A stretch of DNA of 14,781 bases. It comes from CAZLLV01 sp964560325. Lineage in GTDB: Bacteria; Acidobacteriota; Thermoanaerobaculia; Multivoradales; DATKCC01. Positions 13,966 to 14,781 of the stretch are shown one piece after another. The first letter of the stretch is position 1. Each line of letters starts with the position of its first letter. Under the pieces are notes generated by a model. The model did not search any database, was not told the DNA's origin, and worked only from the letters and a program-made list of their open reading frames with translations. A program made the translations under genes and the position numbers. The DNA lies in contig CAZLLV010000221.1 of assembly GCA_964560325.1 (NCBI GenBank), positions 1-14,781 of the forward strand, in the 5' to 3' direction.

Positions 13966-14649
13966 GTGACGCCGAAGCGCCTCCCGGGTGGCGGCTGGAT
14001 CGCCCTGGTCGGCGGTGGGGAGTTCACCTTCGAGGAGACCCTCGACGCCGACTCGGCCTGGATGGAGAAGGTCGCCGAGAGCGGCCTCGACGGGCCGATC
14101 GGGTTCGTTCCCGCCGCCAGCGGCTCGACCGACTACGGCGAGCACTTCGTCGAGTACGTGGCCGAGGTGTTCGGCCGGGAGGCCGTGACGCTCCCGATCT
14201 ACCGGCCGCGCGACGGCCGGCGGGGCAAGAACGCCGAGCGGATCGAGGAGTGCGCCGCCGTCTACCTGGGCGGCGGCGTGACCGACCACCTGCTCGACGC
14301 GCTCGCGGACACCCCCGCCGCCGAGGCGCTGCTCCGCAAGCTCGGCGCCGGCGGGGTGGTGGTGGCGATCGCCGCCGCCGCCCAGGCGCTCGGGGTGGCG
14401 GTGCGTTCGATCGCGCCGGGGCGGGTGATCCCCGGCCTCGGCTGGCTGCTCGGCGGCGCCGTCGAACCCAACTTCGACCCCGGGCACGACCGGCGGCTGA
14501 GGAAGCTCCTCGCCGAGCCGGGCGTCTCCTGGGGGCTCGGCATCCCGTCCGGCGCCGCGGTGCTGCTCGGCCCGGGCGGCGCGGTCGAGCTGGTCGGCAC
14601 GGTGTTCTATGCCGAGGGCGCCGAGGCCGAACTGCGGGAGATCGGCTGA
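13966..14649 (+). CDS. Peptidase S51/cyanophycinase-like protein lacking the catalytic serine
   Basis: A 227-residue cytosolic protein with the class I glutamine-amidotransferase-like fold of the S51 family (dipeptidase E, cyanophycinase). It shows an N-terminal LVGGGEF strand-turn, IGFVPAASGS (45-54), VYLGGGVTDHLL (99-110) at the family's glycine-rich turn, and the late HDRRLRKLL (174-182) plus GIPSGAAVLL (192-201) segments. In active members the nucleophile sits in a G-x-S-A-G-A elbow; here the aligned segment is VAIAAAAQAL (133-142), with alanine at residue 136 where serine is expected. It is therefore probably not a serine peptidase and may bind ligand or have another role. The GTG at 13966 is chosen because it lies just after the sucD stop (7 bp) and immediately before the conserved region; no strong ribosome-binding site is visible. 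It is likely in the sucCD transcript. Confidence 0.7.
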   Translation: MTPKRLPGGGWIALVGGGEFTFEETLDADSAWMEKVAESGLDGPIGFVPAASGSTDYGEHFVEYVAEVFGREAVTLPIYRPRDGRRGKNAERIEECAAVYLGGGVTDHLLDALADTPAAEALLRKLGAGGVVVAIAAAAQALGVAVRSIAPGRVIPGLGWLLGGAVEPNFDPGHDRRLRKLLAEPGVSWGLGIPSGAAVLLGPGGAVELVGTVFYAEGAEAELREIG

Positions 14650-14752
14650 ATCGCCGGCGCCGAGCCGGCACGAGAGGAACTTTGACCGCCCGGACTCCGC
14701 GGCGCCGCCGGCGCCGTCGGGTCCGGCGTGACCGACGGAGGAGAGACGCACC

Positions 14753-14781
14753 GTGTCCGACACCCAGACGACCCTGGCCAT
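14753..14781 (+). CDS. ndk: N-terminus of a gene, probably nucleoside diphosphate kinase (3' end cut by window)
   Basis: Only nine full codons are visible: MSDTQTTLA followed by an AT-starting codon (Ile or Met). A near-perfect ribosome-binding site, GGAGGAGAG at 14737-14745, lies seven bases before the GTG. The pattern (E/Q)-x-T-L-A-I/M is how nucleoside diphosphate kinases begin before IKPDAV. From memory, ndk follows sucCD in several bacterial groups, where it would exchange the phosphate of the nucleoside triphosphate made by succinate-CoA ligase. Nine residues cannot prove this. Confidence 0.45.

Noticed and set aside
14754..14762. Third TGTCCGACA copy as an operator
   Set aside because: It lies inside the first codons of the probable ndk gene (GTG TCC GAC ACC), so coding sequence can explain it. 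I keep it only as a weak count toward motif enrichment.

Overview
The window is high-GC bacterial DNA (about 70% GC by eye) with dense genes, GTG and TTG starts, purine-rich ribosome-binding sites and strong G+C bias at third codon positions. It looks like a Gram-negative-type bacterium with a full oxidative TCA cycle. The mix of an icd-mdh pair, a sucC-sucD-(ndk) run, an FHA-like sigma-54 activator, a cNMP-GGDEF protein and a secreted protein built of DUF11/DUF7507-like repeats reminds me of Acidobacteriota, perhaps Thermoanaerobaculia. That placement is a guess from family recall, not a search result.

Layout. Positions 3-704 hold a nearly complete HAD phosphatase (Gph-like). Positions 782-2954 hold NADP-isocitrate dehydrogenase and malate dehydrogenase as a tight pair. 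Positions 3036-5492 encode a large multi-membrane-span SpoIIE/PP2C phosphatase. Positions 5493-6019 are a 527-bp non-coding region, much of it unusually AT-rich. It holds a good sigma-54 (-24/-12) promoter, an excellent intrinsic terminator only about 80 bp downstream, dyad repeats of the form TGTC(S)GACA, and a long leader. Positions 6020-8767 encode a secreted four-repeat protein that ends in a strong terminator. Positions 8887-10518 encode a sigma-54 activator with a tandem C-terminal helix-turn-helix. Positions 10525-10616 are a 50-bp tandem repeat between convergent genes. The minus strand 11684-10638 encodes a cyclic-nucleotide-binding/GGDEF diguanylate cyclase. A divergent promoter region follows, then sucC and sucD (11917-13958), an S51-like protein that lacks its catalytic serine (13966-14649), and the first codons of what is probably ndk (14753 to the end).

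How it fits together. The TCA enzymes form two blocks (icd-mdh and sucCD) that flank a roughly 9-kb signalling and surface-protein block. The most interesting signal is the intergenic region at 5493-6019. A sigma-54 promoter and a terminator there delimit a putative small RNA of about 70 nt. Dyads lie at the distance where an activator would bind, and a sigma-54 activator gene lies 3 kb downstream. I propose, as inference only, that the activator, the dyads and the small RNA form one regulatory unit that could also govern the secreted protein.
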